Part shown: piece after piece, positions 9,362-18,873 of the stretch
How positions within the stretch are numbered: position 1 is the stretch's first letter
Layout of the letters: each line of letters opens with the position of its first letter
Assembly: GCA_018971485.1 (NCBI GenBank)
Contig: JAGXAQ010000008.1
Location: 1 to 64,000, forward strand
Source of the DNA: Pseudomonadota bacterium
Lineage (GTDB): Bacteria; Pseudomonadota; Gammaproteobacteria; Burkholderiales; REEB80
Length of the DNA stretch: 64,000 bases
Reading direction: 5' to 3'
Notes under the pieces: model-generated
What the model was told of the DNA's origin: nothing
The model's database searches: none
The model's input: the letters and a program-made list of their open reading frames with translations, nothing else
Program-made: the position numbers and the translations under genes

Positions 9362-9564
9362 ACTCCCCCTGTATTTTATTTAATCCCGCCAACTCGGATG
9401 AGGAACAAGAGTGTCAAACCGGACACATCCAGCGGGTCAATTTAAACAAATTTTTGTTATATAACCATTTTTTCAAACTGATAGCAAACAGGCCCAAACA
9501 GCCAATTGAAAGTCGGCCAGGATTCCGTTAGGCTTGTCGTTCAATTATCCAGCATCATGAGCTC

Positions 9565-10305
9565 ATGCGAACTGCTATCATCACCGCCTATTATCGTGAA
9601 CCACGTAAAATACTTGAGCGCTGTATTGCGTCCGTCAAATCACAAACTGCCCTGGCTGATCATATCCTGATTTCAGATGGATATCCTCAAGACTGGATTC
9701 TGGAGCAACAAGTCAGGCATATCAGCCTGGACCAGGCGCATGCCGATTATGGTGACTCTCCACGATCTATTGGCCTGGTACTGGCCATTCGTGAACAATA
9801 TGATGCCATTCAATTCCTGGATGCGGATAACACTCTCAATTCCAATCATGTTGAACTGATGTGGACGATTCAACAGATCCGAAACCTGGACGTCGTGGTT
9901 TCCACCCGTCGATTCCTTCGCACGGATGGCAGTATCCTCCCTTTTACCTGGCAAGCCGATGAAACCGGAGATCATGTAGACACAGGATGTTATTTTTTTA
10001 CCCGTTCTGCCTATGCCTCAGCATTAAAATGGAGCCTGATTCCAAAGCAATTGAGTTGTATTGGCGACCGGATTTTTTTATCTATGATTAAAACTACCGG
10101 CTTACGCGTTGAAAGGGCCATAGAACCGACCGTTGGCTACACCACGCTATGGAAAGATGTCTACGAAGCGGTAGGCGAGCCTCTCCCTATGGGGGCTAAA
10201 ACACTGGATCGAGAAATTTCTGAAATGAATCGGTGGTGGCACAGTCTGTCTTCAGAAGAAAGAAAGTTAATTCAAACTACCCTGGGGGTAGAAATTACGG
10301 TTTAA
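9565..10305 (+). CDS. GT-A fold glycosyltransferase (family 2-like)
   Basis: A 246-residue soluble protein opening with the nucleotide-sugar binding strand MRTAIITAYYREP, then ASVKSQT and ILISDGYP (DG at 39-40). The metal-binding FLDADN is at 85-89, as in family 2 transferases, followed by a GDRIFLSMI element at the acceptor side. No membrane segment is visible. It is divergent from the large glycosyltransferase fusion with a 203-base gap, so the two may be functionally linked in glycan assembly. It is shorter than most family 2 enzymes but appears intact. Donor and acceptor cannot be predicted. Confidence 0.72.
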   Translation: MRTAIITAYYREPRKILERCIASVKSQTALADHILISDGYPQDWILEQQVRHISLDQAHADYGDSPRSIGLVLAIREQYDAIQFLDADNTLNSNHVELMWTIQQIRNLDVVVSTRRFLRTDGSILPFTWQADETGDHVDTGCYFFTRSAYASALKWSLIPKQLSCIGDRIFLSMIKTTGLRVERAIEPTVGYTTLWKDVYEAVGEPLPMGAKTLDREISEMNRWWHSLSSEERKLIQTTLGVEITV

Positions 10306-10461
10306 TCCTCTTGTTTCCAAACATCAGTGATTTTATTTTTTCTTCTAAACGGCAGTTTGTATCATCTGGATTTTGCAGGCCGGCTACCAAGCTGATTTCC
10401 TGAAAACCAAATATCACATTGCTAAAAGCTTACAGTAATACATATCGCAAGGAGCTAAATT

Positions 10462-13104
10462 TTGACTGATGAGAAAACACCACAGACCACCTACCTAAAG
10501 AACTACCGAACCCCTGACTGGCTAGTCGATTTTGTAGACATCACTTTTGATCTTTATGAGACACATGCATTTGTCCATACTCGTTTAAATCTGCGACAGA
10601 ACCCTGTATCCAAGCTTGTCCCTGTAATTCTTTTTGGTGAAGATCTTGAACTCATGTCACTTGAATTCTCTGGCACCCCAATCCCTTTTAAATCAGATCA
10701 ATACCAAATCACCTTTTCTGCTCCTGCAAAAGAATTTACCCTTGACATAATTACACGGTTAAAACCACAGGAAAACACGCGCCTTGAAGGATTATATCGA
10801 TCCAAAGGCATGTTTTGCACACAATGCGAAGCGGAAGGATTTAGACGTATCACCTATTACCCGGACCGCCCGGATGTCATGGCCCGATTCAGGACAACCA
10901 TCCAGGCTGAACAAGCCCGCTATCCTGTTCTACTTTCAAATGGAAACCGGATCAGCTCACGAACTCTGCCCAATAAAAGGCATGAAGTAGTTTGGGATGA
11001 TCCATTTCCTAAGCCCAGTTATCTGTTTGCCCTGGTTGCTGGAAACCTTTATTCAACAGAAGATAACTATATCACGTCTAAAAACCGTAAAGTCCAACTC
11101 AGCATTTATGTTGAAAAAGACAACCTGGACAAGACATTCCATGCTATGGCCTCACTCAAGCAGGCAATGCGGTGGGACGAAGAGCGTTTTGGTCTGGAAT
11201 ATGATCTGGATACCTACATGATCGTGGCTGTAAATGACTTTAATATGGGCGCAATGGAAAACAAGGGGCTGAATATTTTTAATTCAAAATATATTCTGGC
11301 TTCCGACAAAACTGCAACTGATCAGGATTATGAAAATATTCAAGGAGTAATTGGACATGAATACTTTCACAACTGGACTGGTAACCGTGTCACCTGCAGG
11401 GACTGGTTTCAACTAAGCCTTAAGGAAGGCTTAACCGTTTTCCGGGATCAGGAATTCACATCTGATCTCAACTCACGACCAGTTAAACGCATTCAGGATG
11501 TCAAACTGCTCCGTACGGCTCAGTTCGCCGAAGATGCAGGACCTATGAGCCATCCTGTCCGCCCGGAATCCTATATCGAAATTTCAAACTTCTATACCCT
11601 GACTATCTATGAAAAAGGGGCTGAAATCATTCGAATGCTTCATACCCTTTTAGGAGAAAAAACCTTTCAAGAGGGAATGAAGTGCTACTTTTCAAGACAT
11701 GATGGCCAGGCTGTAACTACTGATGATTTCGTTGCGGCAATGGAGCAGGCTTCAGGCAGAAATCTTAAGCAATTCAAGCTATGGTACAGCCAGGCAGGGA
11801 CACCAGAAATTCATGTCCGTGCCGAACATGATCCTGATCAAAAAACCTATACGCTCTTTTTCAGACAGCACACGCCCCCTACTCCGGGGCAGCCTTCCAA
11901 GCAGGCTCTACTGATCCCTTTTGCCCTGGCCCTTCTAGACAAAAAGGGCCAAGAACTGCCTTTAACCATCCAGGGTGAGCCTACAGAGACAGGTCCTGCC
12001 AGCCCAAAAAGCAAGCTTGTAGAGATCACTAAAGAACAGCAATCCATAACATTTCTGAATATTAAAGAAGAACCTGTCCCCTCCCTGTTACGCAACTTTT
12101 CCGCACCCGTCAAACTTAGTTTTGACTTCACAGACAATATGCTTGCATTCTTGTCCCAACATGACACCGATCCTTTCAACCGATGGGAGGCGGGGCAAAA
12201 TCTTGCCCTAAAATTTCTAGCGATCCTTGTCAAGGAACATCAGCAGGATCTGCCTTTTACTTCTCCTGAAAAAATACTCACCCTGTTCAGATCTATACTT
12301 GCCGATCCAGACCTTGATGATGCCTTCAAAGCCCTCAGCCTAACTTTGCCTAATGAACAATATCTGGCTGAGCAGTTTAACCGGATTGACGTGGAAGCCA
12401 TCCATGCCGCACATTTATTCCTCACGCAATTTCTAGCTCAATCCCTGCAGGACCAATGGATCAGAACTTATCAAGCCAGAAAAAACGACCAACCCAATCG
12501 TGATGGACAAAGCATAGGTCGCCGCTCCTTGAAAAACCTGAGCCTGCATTACTTATCCCATCTCGAAGAAGCAACATGTACAGCAGTCATCCAGGAGCAA
12601 TTTTATGGCTCACAATGCATGACAGATGAAATTTCAGCTCTTATCTGTCTCGAACGAAAGGGTGGAGATCTTCGAGAACAAGGCTTGGAACATTTTTATA
12701 ATCGATGGAGCAATCAACCCCTTATTATAGACAAATGGTTTACCATTCAGGCTACATCAAATCATCCGGAGGCCTTCAACCAGGTGCAAAAACTGGTTGC
12801 CCATCCTGATTTTACCTTAAGCAACCCTAATCGCGTCCGTTCACTGCTTGGTGCTTTTTCTCACAGTAATCTGTCCGGTTTTCACCAAAAAGAAGGACAG
12901 GTTTATAATTTTTTCGCCTGCATTATTTGTGATCTCGACTCCAGAAATCCCCAATTGGCATCACGACTCGCACAGGCCTTTTCCAAATGGCGTAAATTTG
13001 ACGAACAAAGGGGTGACCACATGAAAGCAGCACTGGAAAACATTCTGAAAAAAACGGATCTATCTAAAGATACATATGAAATTGTTGAAAAAAGTCTGTC
13101 CTGA
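10462..13104 (+). CDS. pepN: Aminopeptidase N
   Basis: An 880-residue M1-family zinc aminopeptidase that removes N-terminal residues from peptides in the cytoplasm. The substrate-anchoring GAMEN motif is at 263-267. The zinc site is HEYFH at 299-303 with the third ligand E322 in SLKEGLTVF. The C-terminal helical domain typical of bacterial PepN follows (E. coli 870 residues). The start is TTG at 10462: AAGGAG at 10449-10454 stands seven bases before it, and no ATG of suitable position exists. The gene is followed in the same direction by the exonuclease gene after 106 bases; no terminator was seen between them. Confidence 0.95.
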   Translation: MTDEKTPQTTYLKNYRTPDWLVDFVDITFDLYETHAFVHTRLNLRQNPVSKLVPVILFGEDLELMSLEFSGTPIPFKSDQYQITFSAPAKEFTLDIITRLKPQENTRLEGLYRSKGMFCTQCEAEGFRRITYYPDRPDVMARFRTTIQAEQARYPVLLSNGNRISSRTLPNKRHEVVWDDPFPKPSYLFALVAGNLYSTEDNYITSKNRKVQLSIYVEKDNLDKTFHAMASLKQAMRWDEERFGLEYDLDTYMIVAVNDFNMGAMENKGLNIFNSKYILASDKTATDQDYENIQGVIGHEYFHNWTGNRVTCRDWFQLSLKEGLTVFRDQEFTSDLNSRPVKRIQDVKLLRTAQFAEDAGPMSHPVRPESYIEISNFYTLTIYEKGAEIIRMLHTLLGEKTFQEGMKCYFSRHDGQAVTTDDFVAAMEQASGRNLKQFKLWYSQAGTPEIHVRAEHDPDQKTYTLFFRQHTPPTPGQPSKQALLIPFALALLDKKGQELPLTIQGEPTETGPASPKSKLVEITKEQQSITFLNIKEEPVPSLLRNFSAPVKLSFDFTDNMLAFLSQHDTDPFNRWEAGQNLALKFLAILVKEHQQDLPFTSPEKILTLFRSILADPDLDDAFKALSLTLPNEQYLAEQFNRIDVEAIHAAHLFLTQFLAQSLQDQWIRTYQARKNDQPNRDGQSIGRRSLKNLSLHYLSHLEEATCTAVIQEQFYGSQCMTDEISALICLERKGGDLREQGLEHFYNRWSNQPLIIDKWFTIQATSNHPEAFNQVQKLVAHPDFTLSNPNRVRSLLGAFSHSNLSGFHQKEGQVYNFFACIICDLDSRNPQLASRLAQAFSKWRKFDEQRGDHMKAALENILKKTDLSKDTYEIVEKSLS

Positions 13105-13210
13105 CATAAATTTTAATGTGGACAAATCTAGAATCCTTCTGGCTAAACTTGAAATCCGGCTTGAATAATGTTCGGTCTCATATCCCGGCTTTTCTGTAAA
13201 AGGCATAACT

Positions 13211-14095
13211 ATGACCCTTGAGAAAATGGCCCAAATCCTAACGGAAAGTGGTCACTACAAAGTCTTAAAAGCTTATGAACCCCCTTCGGCTTATTATCCG
13301 GATGACGGGTGTGAAAAGCGAATTGGTCTCATTCTGGATACTGAAGATACGGGAACGGATTATGAAACAGACACCATTATTGAACTAGGTATGGTTAAAT
13401 TTGAATATGACCCGCTAAACGGACGTATTTTCCGAATTCTTGAGCACTATGACGAATACAACGATCCGGGTTATCCCCTGCCAGAAAAAATTACACAGCT
13501 GACTGGAATCACGGATGCTATGCTGGCAGGAAAAAGGCTGAGTGGGGATGACATCCACACCTTTGTCCAAAATGTAGATCTTGTTATCGCACATAATGCC
13601 GGATTTGATAGAAAATTCTGCGAAGCGCTTCATCCTGATTTCATAAAACTAAGCTGGGCCTGTTCAATGAAAGATATTGACTGGCCCAACGAAAGAATAG
13701 AAAGCCGAAAGCTTGATTACATTGCAGCTCAACTCGGTTTTTTCTTCACAGGTCACCGTGCCGTCAATGATTGTCTTGCTACGCTCCATATCCTGTCAAA
13801 AAACCTTCCTGTATCGGGCAGTCTGGCATTACAGAAACTGCTTGAGCAGGCCAGGAAAACAACCTACCGCATTTATGCCATTAATGCGCCGTTTGCACAC
13901 AAGGATATATTGAGAAAAAAAGGATATGCCTGGAATGACGGCAGTAACAATCAACCCAAGGCCTGGTTCATCGAAGTGACAGAGGAACAGCGGGAAGGAG
14001 AACTTGATTTTCTCTACAAAGAAATATATCAAGGAGAGCCTAACTTGCCTCAAGTTCGCATTACTGCCAGAAATCGCTATTCAAACCGGATATGA
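13211..14095 (+). CDS. DEDDh-type 3'-5' exonuclease
   Basis: A 294-residue protein with an RNase T / DnaQ epsilon-type exonuclease domain. The first metal-binding motif is LDTEDTG (D43 and E45), the second is in HNAGFDRKF, and the third is the H..D pair in GHRAVNDC, so all four acidic residues and the DEDDh histidine are present. A 40-residue N-terminal extension precedes the domain, and about 85 residues follow it (RKKGYAWNDG and WFIEVTEEQREGELDFL). Such stand-alone exonucleases act on DNA or RNA 3' ends; which one cannot be decided. The gene follows pepN and converges on parC. Confidence 0.82.
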   Translation: MTLEKMAQILTESGHYKVLKAYEPPSAYYPDDGCEKRIGLILDTEDTGTDYETDTIIELGMVKFEYDPLNGRIFRILEHYDEYNDPGYPLPEKITQLTGITDAMLAGKRLSGDDIHTFVQNVDLVIAHNAGFDRKFCEALHPDFIKLSWACSMKDIDWPNERIESRKLDYIAAQLGFFFTGHRAVNDCLATLHILSKNLPVSGSLALQKLLEQARKTTYRIYAINAPFAHKDILRKKGYAWNDGSNNQPKAWFIEVTEEQREGELDFLYKEIYQGEPNLPQVRITARNRYSNRI

Positions 14096-14161
14096 AGCCA
14101 TATTCATCTAAAGACTCTTTCATTCAACCTATTCTAATACCGCTCATTCAAACCATGCTGT

Positions 14162-16543
14162 TTATCCCAATCGGGGAGATTTAAGGGTTTTACCAAGCAG
14201 AGCCCCTTTTTTGGCTCGACCTGAAATAAAAGTATCCAGCATTTCATTCTGCAGGATTTGCTCAACTACCTTGCCTGAACGACCCTGCCCCACCAATTTC
14301 AATTTTTTCTCACCCAGAACAGCCACATTTATCAGACGGGACGTTGAATTAAGCTTCATAAGCATCAGCCCTCGGCCACGAGACATCATCTTAACCTCAC
14401 TCAAAGCAAAAACCAGTAACCGGTAATCATCTGAAAGCAGGGCAAGTTTTTCGTACTGTGGATTCGTCACCCTGACTGGTAACAGGGGGATCTCCTGTTC
14501 ATAAAGTGTCATAAAAGTCTTACCCGAACGGTTACGGCTAGCCAAGTCTTCGAGTGAAGCCATAAAACCATATCCCCCATTGCATGAAAAAAGATAAAGA
14601 TCCTCAGATTTTCCGGAAAGCATGAATAAAACCCGGGCCCCTTGCTGCAAATCAACCAGAGTTGCTACCGGTACTCCATCACCCCGCCCCCCTGGAATAT
14701 TAGCGACAGCAACTGAGTAGGCTCGGCCTAATTCATCCAGAAAATACACCTGATCGACTGAACGCGTTTCAACATGGGATAGATATTGATCTCCGCTCTT
14801 GTAGTTTTGAGCATTTAAATCAATGCCGTGTCCGCTACGCAGCCTGACCCACCCTTTCTGTGAAAGAATAATCGTTACCGGTTCATTAACAACTGAACGT
14901 GTAAAAGAAGCACTGCTGGCTTCCTGAATCAGCGTACGCCTGTCATCGCCATAACGCTCTGCATCGCGACGAATCTCCTTTATCATATTCCTACGCAAAA
15001 TACTCTCGTCTGCCAGAAGTTCCTCCAGAACCGTTTTTTCATTTCCCAGTTCAGCCAGTTCCTGCTCAATCCTGATTCCCTCAAGGCGTGCGAGCTGGCG
15101 TAAGCGGATATCCAATATATCGTTGGCTTGCACCTCAGTCAGGTTAAACGCTTTAACCAGTTCTTCCTTAGGTTGATCAGAAGAGCGGATAATCCGTATC
15201 ACTTCATCAATATTCAAATAGACAATACGCCGTCCTTCCAGAATATGGATACGGTCGACAACCCTGCCCAGGCGATACTGGCTACGGCGTGTAATCGTCA
15301 ATATGCGAAAAGCTACCCACTCGGCAAGAAGCGCGGCAAGACTTTTCTGGGTAGGTTTGCCATCTATCCCAATCACAACTAAATTCATGGAATAATTAAT
15401 TTCCAAAGAAGTATGAGACAGCAGAGCCTGCATCAATTCATGCTGATCCTGCCTGGATGATCTGGGCTCAAACACCAGGCGGACCGCTTCTTCCTTGTCT
15501 GACTCGTCACGGAGCACTTCTATCAACCCGGAAAAAAGCTGTTTCAGGTTCTTCTGGGCAAGTGAAATATCCTTCTCGCCTTTCCTGGGCTGAGGATTCG
15601 TTAAAGCGTCTATCTCTTGCATCACCAGGCTTGCAGAAACCCCATGCGGAAGTTCATAAACGACAATACGCCACTGGCCCCGGGCTAATTCCTCGACTTT
15701 CCAGCGGGCCCGTAGTCGTATACTCCCCCGCCCCTGCTCATAAGCCTGGATCATCTCCTCATGAGCAGTAATAATCTGCCCTCCACCTGGAAAATCGGGG
15801 CCCTTGATATATTGCATCAAGCTTGCCGTATTTAGTCTAGGATGCTTAATCAGTTCAACGGCAGCTTGAGCAACCTCAACCATATTATGCGAAGGTGTCT
15901 CTGTTGCAAGACCAACTCCAATACCGGTCTGACCATTCAATAAAATCAGGGGGAGCCTAGCTGGCAGCAGCTTTGGTTCCTGCAGCGTTCCATCATAGTT
16001 GGCAACATACTCAACTGTACCCTGATCAATTTCAGACAGCACAAGTTCGGACAACTCTGAAAGTTTAGCTTCCGTATAACGCATGGCTGCCGGGTTATCT
16101 CCGTCCCTTGAACCAAAATTTCCTTCGCCGGTAATCAAGGGATAACGCATGCTGAATTCCTGTGCCAATCTAACCATCGCATCATAGGCGGCCTGATCCG
16201 AATGGGGGTGCCATTTGCCCAGGACTTCTCCTACTACCCGAGCAGATTTAACTGGTTTGGAAACATGGGTGATACCTAATTCATGCATGGCGAAAAGGAT
16301 ACGGCGCTGGACATGCTTTAATCCATCACAGACATCTGGAATAGCCCTCCCCTTAACGACACTCATCGCATAGGCCAGATAGGCATGTTCTGCATATTCA
16401 CCCAGTGGATGAAAATCTCGTTCAGGCTGCTGAATTCCACCATTGCCACCAGAAGGGGGCTGCTCCTTTCCACCCGAAGCCTGTGTCGCATCTATATCAC
16501 GATGGACCATCCGGCCAAAAAGGTCCAGAGTCAATTCATCCAT
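14162..16543 (-). CDS. parC: DNA topoisomerase IV subunit A
   Basis: A 793-residue type IIA topoisomerase A subunit, partner of ParE encoded at 38414-40414; the enzyme decatenates daughter chromosomes. After a Gly/Gln-rich N-terminal extension of about 45 residues come AYAMSVVKGRAIPD and DGLKHVQRRILFAM, then the catalytic tyrosine Y156 in AAMRYTEAK. The C-terminal half contains the degenerate beta-pinwheel repeats (KGALLGK and similar). The quinolone-determining region reads HPHSDQAAYDA at 112-122, where almost all relatives have HPHGD; the codon is TCG. Convergent with the exonuclease gene. Assigned to ParC rather than GyrA because of the short C-terminal domain without a clear GyrA box. Confidence 0.92.
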   Translation of the reverse strand: MDELTLDLFGRMVHRDIDATQASGGKEQPPSGGNGGIQQPERDFHPLGEYAEHAYLAYAMSVVKGRAIPDVCDGLKHVQRRILFAMHELGITHVSKPVKSARVVGEVLGKWHPHSDQAAYDAMVRLAQEFSMRYPLITGEGNFGSRDGDNPAAMRYTEAKLSELSELVLSEIDQGTVEYVANYDGTLQEPKLLPARLPLILLNGQTGIGVGLATETPSHNMVEVAQAAVELIKHPRLNTASLMQYIKGPDFPGGGQIITAHEEMIQAYEQGRGSIRLRARWKVEELARGQWRIVVYELPHGVSASLVMQEIDALTNPQPRKGEKDISLAQKNLKQLFSGLIEVLRDESDKEEAVRLVFEPRSSRQDQHELMQALLSHTSLEINYSMNLVVIGIDGKPTQKSLAALLAEWVAFRILTITRRSQYRLGRVVDRIHILEGRRIVYLNIDEVIRIIRSSDQPKEELVKAFNLTEVQANDILDIRLRQLARLEGIRIEQELAELGNEKTVLEELLADESILRRNMIKEIRRDAERYGDDRRTLIQEASSASFTRSVVNEPVTIILSQKGWVRLRSGHGIDLNAQNYKSGDQYLSHVETRSVDQVYFLDELGRAYSVAVANIPGGRGDGVPVATLVDLQQGARVLFMLSGKSEDLYLFSCNGGYGFMASLEDLASRNRSGKTFMTLYEQEIPLLPVRVTNPQYEKLALLSDDYRLLVFALSEVKMMSRGRGLMLMKLNSTSRLINVAVLGEKKLKLVGQGRSGKVVEQILQNEMLDTFISGRAKKGALLGKTLKSPRLG

Positions 16544-16884
16544 AAATACTCCAGCTGCAATAACCCGATTGTCAAAGTATTTTGTTCAAAAAAACATCAA
16601 GCCTAAAAAAATCAGCACTTGCCTGGTCTGCATAAACCATTTCTGAATAAAAATATTCATATCCCATAAAAAAGTTCATGAAAAGAACATCCAGAGGCCA
16701 CGCAAATTCCTAAAGTTTTAACCAGAGCAAAAAATTAGAAGGGTATAGATAACACCCTGTTTCAAACTGAAAACAAATCAATCCATTTCACAAAAGTTTC
16801 ATATATTTTTAAGTTTCAGGTAATTCTCAATCCGTAAACTGTGCATCAGTTAGTTTATTAATTCTGTCGAAAAGGAGCACCACC
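16544..16884. other. Divergent intergenic region between parC and the small membrane peptide gene
   Basis: 341 bases without an assignable gene. Short frames here run into parC in antisense and have no ribosome binding site. The stretch is AT-rich and must hold the promoters for parC (minus) and the 58-residue peptide (plus), but no confident -35/-10 pair was identified by eye. Confidence 0.5.
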
Positions 16885-17061
16885 ATGCAAAACCATCTTA
16901 TCAGCAACTTCCCCACCCTTGGTGTCGTATTTGTAATTCTTGCCGGGATGATTCAGTTTGTAGCCTTGCAATTTGCTACCCCAAACAATACACCATCCGG
17001 GTCAAACAGCAAAGATAACACTGAGGAGAGTACAGCTTACTATAGCCTTCGCAGCATGTAA
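16885..17061 (+). CDS. Small single-pass membrane protein, 58 residues
   Basis: An ATG at 16885 is preceded by AAGGAG at 16872-16877 with optimal spacing and opens a 58-codon frame ending in TAA at 17059-17061. The product starts MQNHLISNFP, has one hydrophobic helix at about residues 11-31 (TLGVVFVILAGMIQFVALQF), and ends in a polar Asn/Ser/Thr-rich tail that finishes YYSLRSM. It is a likely inner-membrane micropeptide with the tail on one side of the membrane. I do not recognise the family. A strong stem-loop terminator follows directly at 17073-17128, so the gene looks like an independent transcription unit between parC and the deaminase-like gene. Confidence 0.6.
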   Translation: MQNHLISNFPTLGVVFVILAGMIQFVALQFATPNNTPSGSNSKDNTEESTAYYSLRSM

Positions 17062-17072
17062 TGGTATATTGT

Positions 17073-17128
17073 AAAAAAGGAATACCGGCCCTGGCTCATT
17101 TACTGCTCTAGCCGGTATTTTCCTTTTA
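17073..17128 (+). terminator. Rho-independent terminator after the small membrane protein gene
   Basis: An A-rich arm AAAAGGAATACCGGC and its complement GCCGGTATTTTCCTTTT pair around a loop of about 20 bases, ending in a T-rich tract on the plus strand. Because both flanks are A/T-rich it could also stop transcription arriving from the other side. It separates the peptide gene from the downstream exported protein. Confidence 0.7.
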
Positions 17129-17244
17129 AGGTCTTAATTCCGGCGCTTATCTTAAAAATCAGGTTCCCTAAAAAAGCCTTTATATTTTCCATCAAGTTTT
17201 AGCTTGTTTTGCCGATAAAGAATAGACTGATCGGAAAAACTGCT

Positions 17245-18873
17245 ATGCCAATTTGCCAAAAGCCTATCCACCGATATTCTATCGCATTGATATTTTTTTT
17301 CGGAGTGGCTCACCTCGCCTATGCGCAACTAACCCAACTTCCCCTTCCCCCGTCGAGAATGAAAGAACGCATCATACGGGAGAAAATAATCAAGCAGGAT
17401 ATAAAAAAAATCAAGCAGATGCGTCTGACAGCTCCAGAACGCAACACTGCCATCTGGTTTGAAAAAAACCGCTACAATTCTCCATTACGCTGGATTTTCT
17501 TATCCGGCATGCCCAAGGGCGCAGATCTGCACAATAGCCTGGCATCAGGGGCCTACGCTGAAAACATGCTCAATTATGCAGCCCAAAATGGCAAATGCAT
17601 CAATGCCAAGACCTACTCGGTGAATGATCCCCCCTGTCACACTCTGGAATCCCCATCCGTAAAGGAAGCCATCCAGGATGATGAATTACGCAACCGTATT
17701 ATTGATGCATGGTCAATGCGTGATTTTCCTGAAAACCACAATAGTTACGCGCATTACCTATCAGCTTTTGTAAAATTTGCCCCAGCTATTCCAGGACATC
17801 GGGGAGACATTCTGGCCCTCATGCTAGAGCAGGCAGCTGCGCAAAAAGTCCTGTACATGGAAGTCCCTCTTAAACTGGTTCACAAACAGGCCAAAGAACT
17901 AGGCGATCGGGCCGGAATCGGATCAGATTACCCGCATGTATTCAAACGGCTCAACTCTTCAGGGCTGAATACAATCATTGATAGGGCCCGATCCAAGCTG
18001 GATCATATCAACCGGGTACTCAACCGGAAACTCGGATGCGATTCATCTCATCCTAAACCGGGATGTTATGTCAGGGCACGTTTTTTATATCAGGTCAATC
18101 GAAATCTACCCCCGAATGAAGTCTTTGCTCAGCTGGTCGTTGGATATGAACTGGCCAGCAGCGTACCCATGGTTGCCGGAGTAAACCTGTCTATCCCTGA
18201 GGATGGAGGAAACGCTATTCGCTATTATCAAGAACAGATGGATATGATTGCGTTTCTTCATAAAAGGTTTCCATCAGTTCATCTCAGCCTAACCGCAGGA
18301 GATCTCGTTCAAGGACTTGTTCCACCTGACGAGCTAACCAATCACATCCAGGATGCCCTGGATATTGCCCATGCCAATCGTATCGAACAGGGCCTAGACA
18401 TCGCCTACGAAACCAATCCAAACCAACTCATTAATACAATGAAAAAAAATCGGGTATTAGTACTAAACTGTCTTGCAACTGACAACAACTTCCTGAATCT
18501 CAATAGCAGTGAAGTACCTCTGGATTACTATCTTCAGCACCATATCCCGATTGCCTTGGCAACCTGTGACGAGGGCATCAACCGTTCCGATCTCACTAAC
18601 GAATTCGAGATTGCCTCAACCAGCTTTAATATCAGTTATCCGCAGCTGAAAGAATTCGCCAGAAACAGCCTCGAATACAGTTTTCTCAACGGACAAAGCC
18701 TATGGGCTAACTATACCCGGCATATTCGAGTCTCACCCTGTCTTCATGACATACCCGGACGGGATGAACCCGATGCGTCCTGCAAGGTGTTTCTTGCAGA
18801 CAATCTGCGTGCCCGTAAGGAGTGGGAACTAGAAGTGCAGTTTGCCCACTTTGAGGCAGAATACGGGCACTAG
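17245..18873 (+). CDS. Exported adenosine-deaminase-like protein, probably catalytically inactive
   Basis: A 542-residue protein starting with a signal peptide (positive HR near residue 10, hydrophobic SIALIFFFGV, cleavage near AYA-Q at 27/28), so exported to the periplasm. The rest follows the adenosine deaminase / ADGF TIM-barrel: MPKGADLHNS (89-98), SLTAGDL (348-354), RIEQGLDIAYE (379-389) and TCDEGINRSDLTNEF (440-454). In active enzymes these read HxH, HAGE, GHG and DD. Here the second metal histidine is Ser98, the HAGE histidine is Thr350 and its glutamate Asp353, the GHG histidine is Gln382, and the first aspartate is Cys441. Only H96 and D442 remain. I infer a pseudoenzyme, perhaps a binding protein. 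The ATG at 17245 was chosen over TTG at 17209 because the signal peptide starts there. Confidence 0.75.
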   Translation: MPICQKPIHRYSIALIFFFGVAHLAYAQLTQLPLPPSRMKERIIREKIIKQDIKKIKQMRLTAPERNTAIWFEKNRYNSPLRWIFLSGMPKGADLHNSLASGAYAENMLNYAAQNGKCINAKTYSVNDPPCHTLESPSVKEAIQDDELRNRIIDAWSMRDFPENHNSYAHYLSAFVKFAPAIPGHRGDILALMLEQAAAQKVLYMEVPLKLVHKQAKELGDRAGIGSDYPHVFKRLNSSGLNTIIDRARSKLDHINRVLNRKLGCDSSHPKPGCYVRARFLYQVNRNLPPNEVFAQLVVGYELASSVPMVAGVNLSIPEDGGNAIRYYQEQMDMIAFLHKRFPSVHLSLTAGDLVQGLVPPDELTNHIQDALDIAHANRIEQGLDIAYETNPNQLINTMKKNRVLVLNCLATDNNFLNLNSSEVPLDYYLQHHIPIALATCDEGINRSDLTNEFEIASTSFNISYPQLKEFARNSLEYSFLNGQSLWANYTRHIRVSPCLHDIPGRDEPDASCKVFLADNLRARKEWELEVQFAHFEAEYGH

